The translations under genes and the position numbers were made by a program. 64,000 nt of DNA from Roseofilum reptotaenium CS-1145 (lineage in GTDB: Bacteria > Cyanobacteriota > Cyanobacteriia > Cyanobacteriales > Desertifilaceae): contig NZ_JAQMUE010000112.1 in the NCBI RefSeq assembly GCF_028330985.1, forward strand, positions 98,864 to 162,863, in the 5' to 3' direction. The notes beneath the pieces were generated by a model. The model made no database searches and had not been told where the DNA came from. It saw nothing but the letters and a program-made list of their open reading frames with translations. Shown here piece after piece: positions 63,663 through 64,000 of the stretch. Every line of letters begins with the position of its first letter. The stretch's first letter is position 1.

Positions 63663-64000
63663 ATGAATAAAACAACAGTCCAAAGACAACCCCTTGTCAA
63701 AGGTTTCAATGATTCAGCCAATCCTGGTGGAAAAACCTTATCCCAGAATGAGAGCCACTCTCCTATTCTATCAGATAAGGATTGGCTTGAGCAACAGTTA
63801 AACGACTCTGGTATCAAGAATCCTCTATTGAGAGAGCAATTCAAGTTGCATCCTGAAGGCTTCACCCTTGAGGGCGTAGACATTGAGGGTAAACCCAACC
63901 CAGACTCTTGGCAGATTCGGTTACGCCACTACAAGCCTGGAGAGGCAAAATACAAGACTCAGAAGAAAAAGCCAGGAGAAGAATATGGACGCTACGATGC
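63663..64000 (+). CDS. Start of a probable replication/primase-type protein, 3' end beyond the window
   Basis: 112 codons seen, open at the right edge. Polar start MNKTTVQRQPLVKGFNDSAN, then WLEQQLNDSGIKNPLLREQF, HPEGFTLEGVDIEGKPNPDS and WQIRLRHYKPGEAKYKTQ. The segment SWQIRLRHYKPG with later KYKT/GRYDA resembles the N-terminal part of cyanobacterial plasmid replication proteins with DUF3854/CyRepA-like primase regions. Without the motifs to the right this stays tentative. Confidence 0.45.
   Translation, partial: MNKTTVQRQPLVKGFNDSANPGGKTLSQNESHSPILSDKDWLEQQLNDSGIKNPLLREQFKLHPEGFTLEGVDIEGKPNPDSWQIRLRHYKPGEAKYKTQKKKPGEEYGRYD

Overview
The window is chromosomal DNA of a cyanobacterium. It carries photosystem I psaA and psaB, psbU, thf1/psb29, ndhS, btpA, a PAM68-like gene, bifunctional FBPase/SBPase (glpX), hemA, menC and a VKOR-thioredoxin fusion. 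The HIP1 palindrome GCGATCGC is scattered throughout, and short heptamer repeats of the AGGCAAT / GGGAATA kind lie between genes. Together these suggest a filamentous (Oscillatoriales-like) cyanobacterium; the species cannot be named from sequence alone.

Layout. 1-9.7 kb: a truncated PAS sensor kinase, a YVTN beta-propeller protein, the remA-gmk pair, a 2TM protein, hemA, glpX, and a BT1-type transporter. 10-15 kb: cysH, an alpha/beta hydrolase, an EI24 membrane protein, and a large acidic lipoprotein whose 3' end holds a perfect 23-bp inverted repeat. 15-20 kb: psaA-psaB with a long leader that holds a near-consensus HLR1 (RpaB) site and a pair of TCTTGA-N3-TCAAGA dyads. 20-28 kb: polyphosphate:AMP phosphotransferase, a Zur/Fur-box-preceded zinc-binding protein, a beta-helix protein paired with a response-regulator diguanylate cyclase, a hydrolase and hicAB. 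28-32.4 kb: nadA, then a minus-strand run ruvA - sulfotransferase - rpsO - PAM68-like - aroF that ends at a clear terminator. 32.4-36 kb: btpA, a secreted thioredoxin-like protein and VKOR-Trx, with two copies of a ~370-nt structured RNA element between them. 36-48 kb: CHASE2-PAS-GGDEF, psbU, FHA-adenylate cyclase, DUF3611, HlyD adaptor, cysteine desulfurase, menC, M48 protease and HtrA protease. 48.9-57 kb: an orphan baseplate-assembly protein, HAS-barrel and Uma2 proteins, ndhS, rodA, mrp, SRPBCC, STAS. 57-61 kb: thf1, a cytosine-deaminase-like amidohydrolase, dienelactone hydrolase, patatin. 61.2 kb to the end: tRNA-Ser(GCU) followed by an accessory region with small unknown proteins, a 57-aa ribbon-helix-helix-like protein, several minus-strand terminators, repeated GTCACCCC motifs, and the start of what may be a plasmid-type replication protein. 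This looks like the left end of an element integrated at the tRNA.

The two most unusual signals are the pair of 370-nt elements at 32439-32811 and 34553-34923, which keep several stems through two-sided compensatory changes (best explained as HEARO/omega-RNA-type, IS200/IS605-related non-autonomous elements), and the tRNA-Ser-linked element at the right end, including an inverted partial copy of the tRNA immediately downstream of it. Many genes bear on making or protecting photosystems: PSI subunits (psaA, psaB), PSI stability (btpA), phylloquinone (menC), tetrapyrrole (hemA), thylakoid disulfide formation (VKOR), PSII assembly or repair (PAM68-like, thf1, psbU) and NDH-1 (ndhS).
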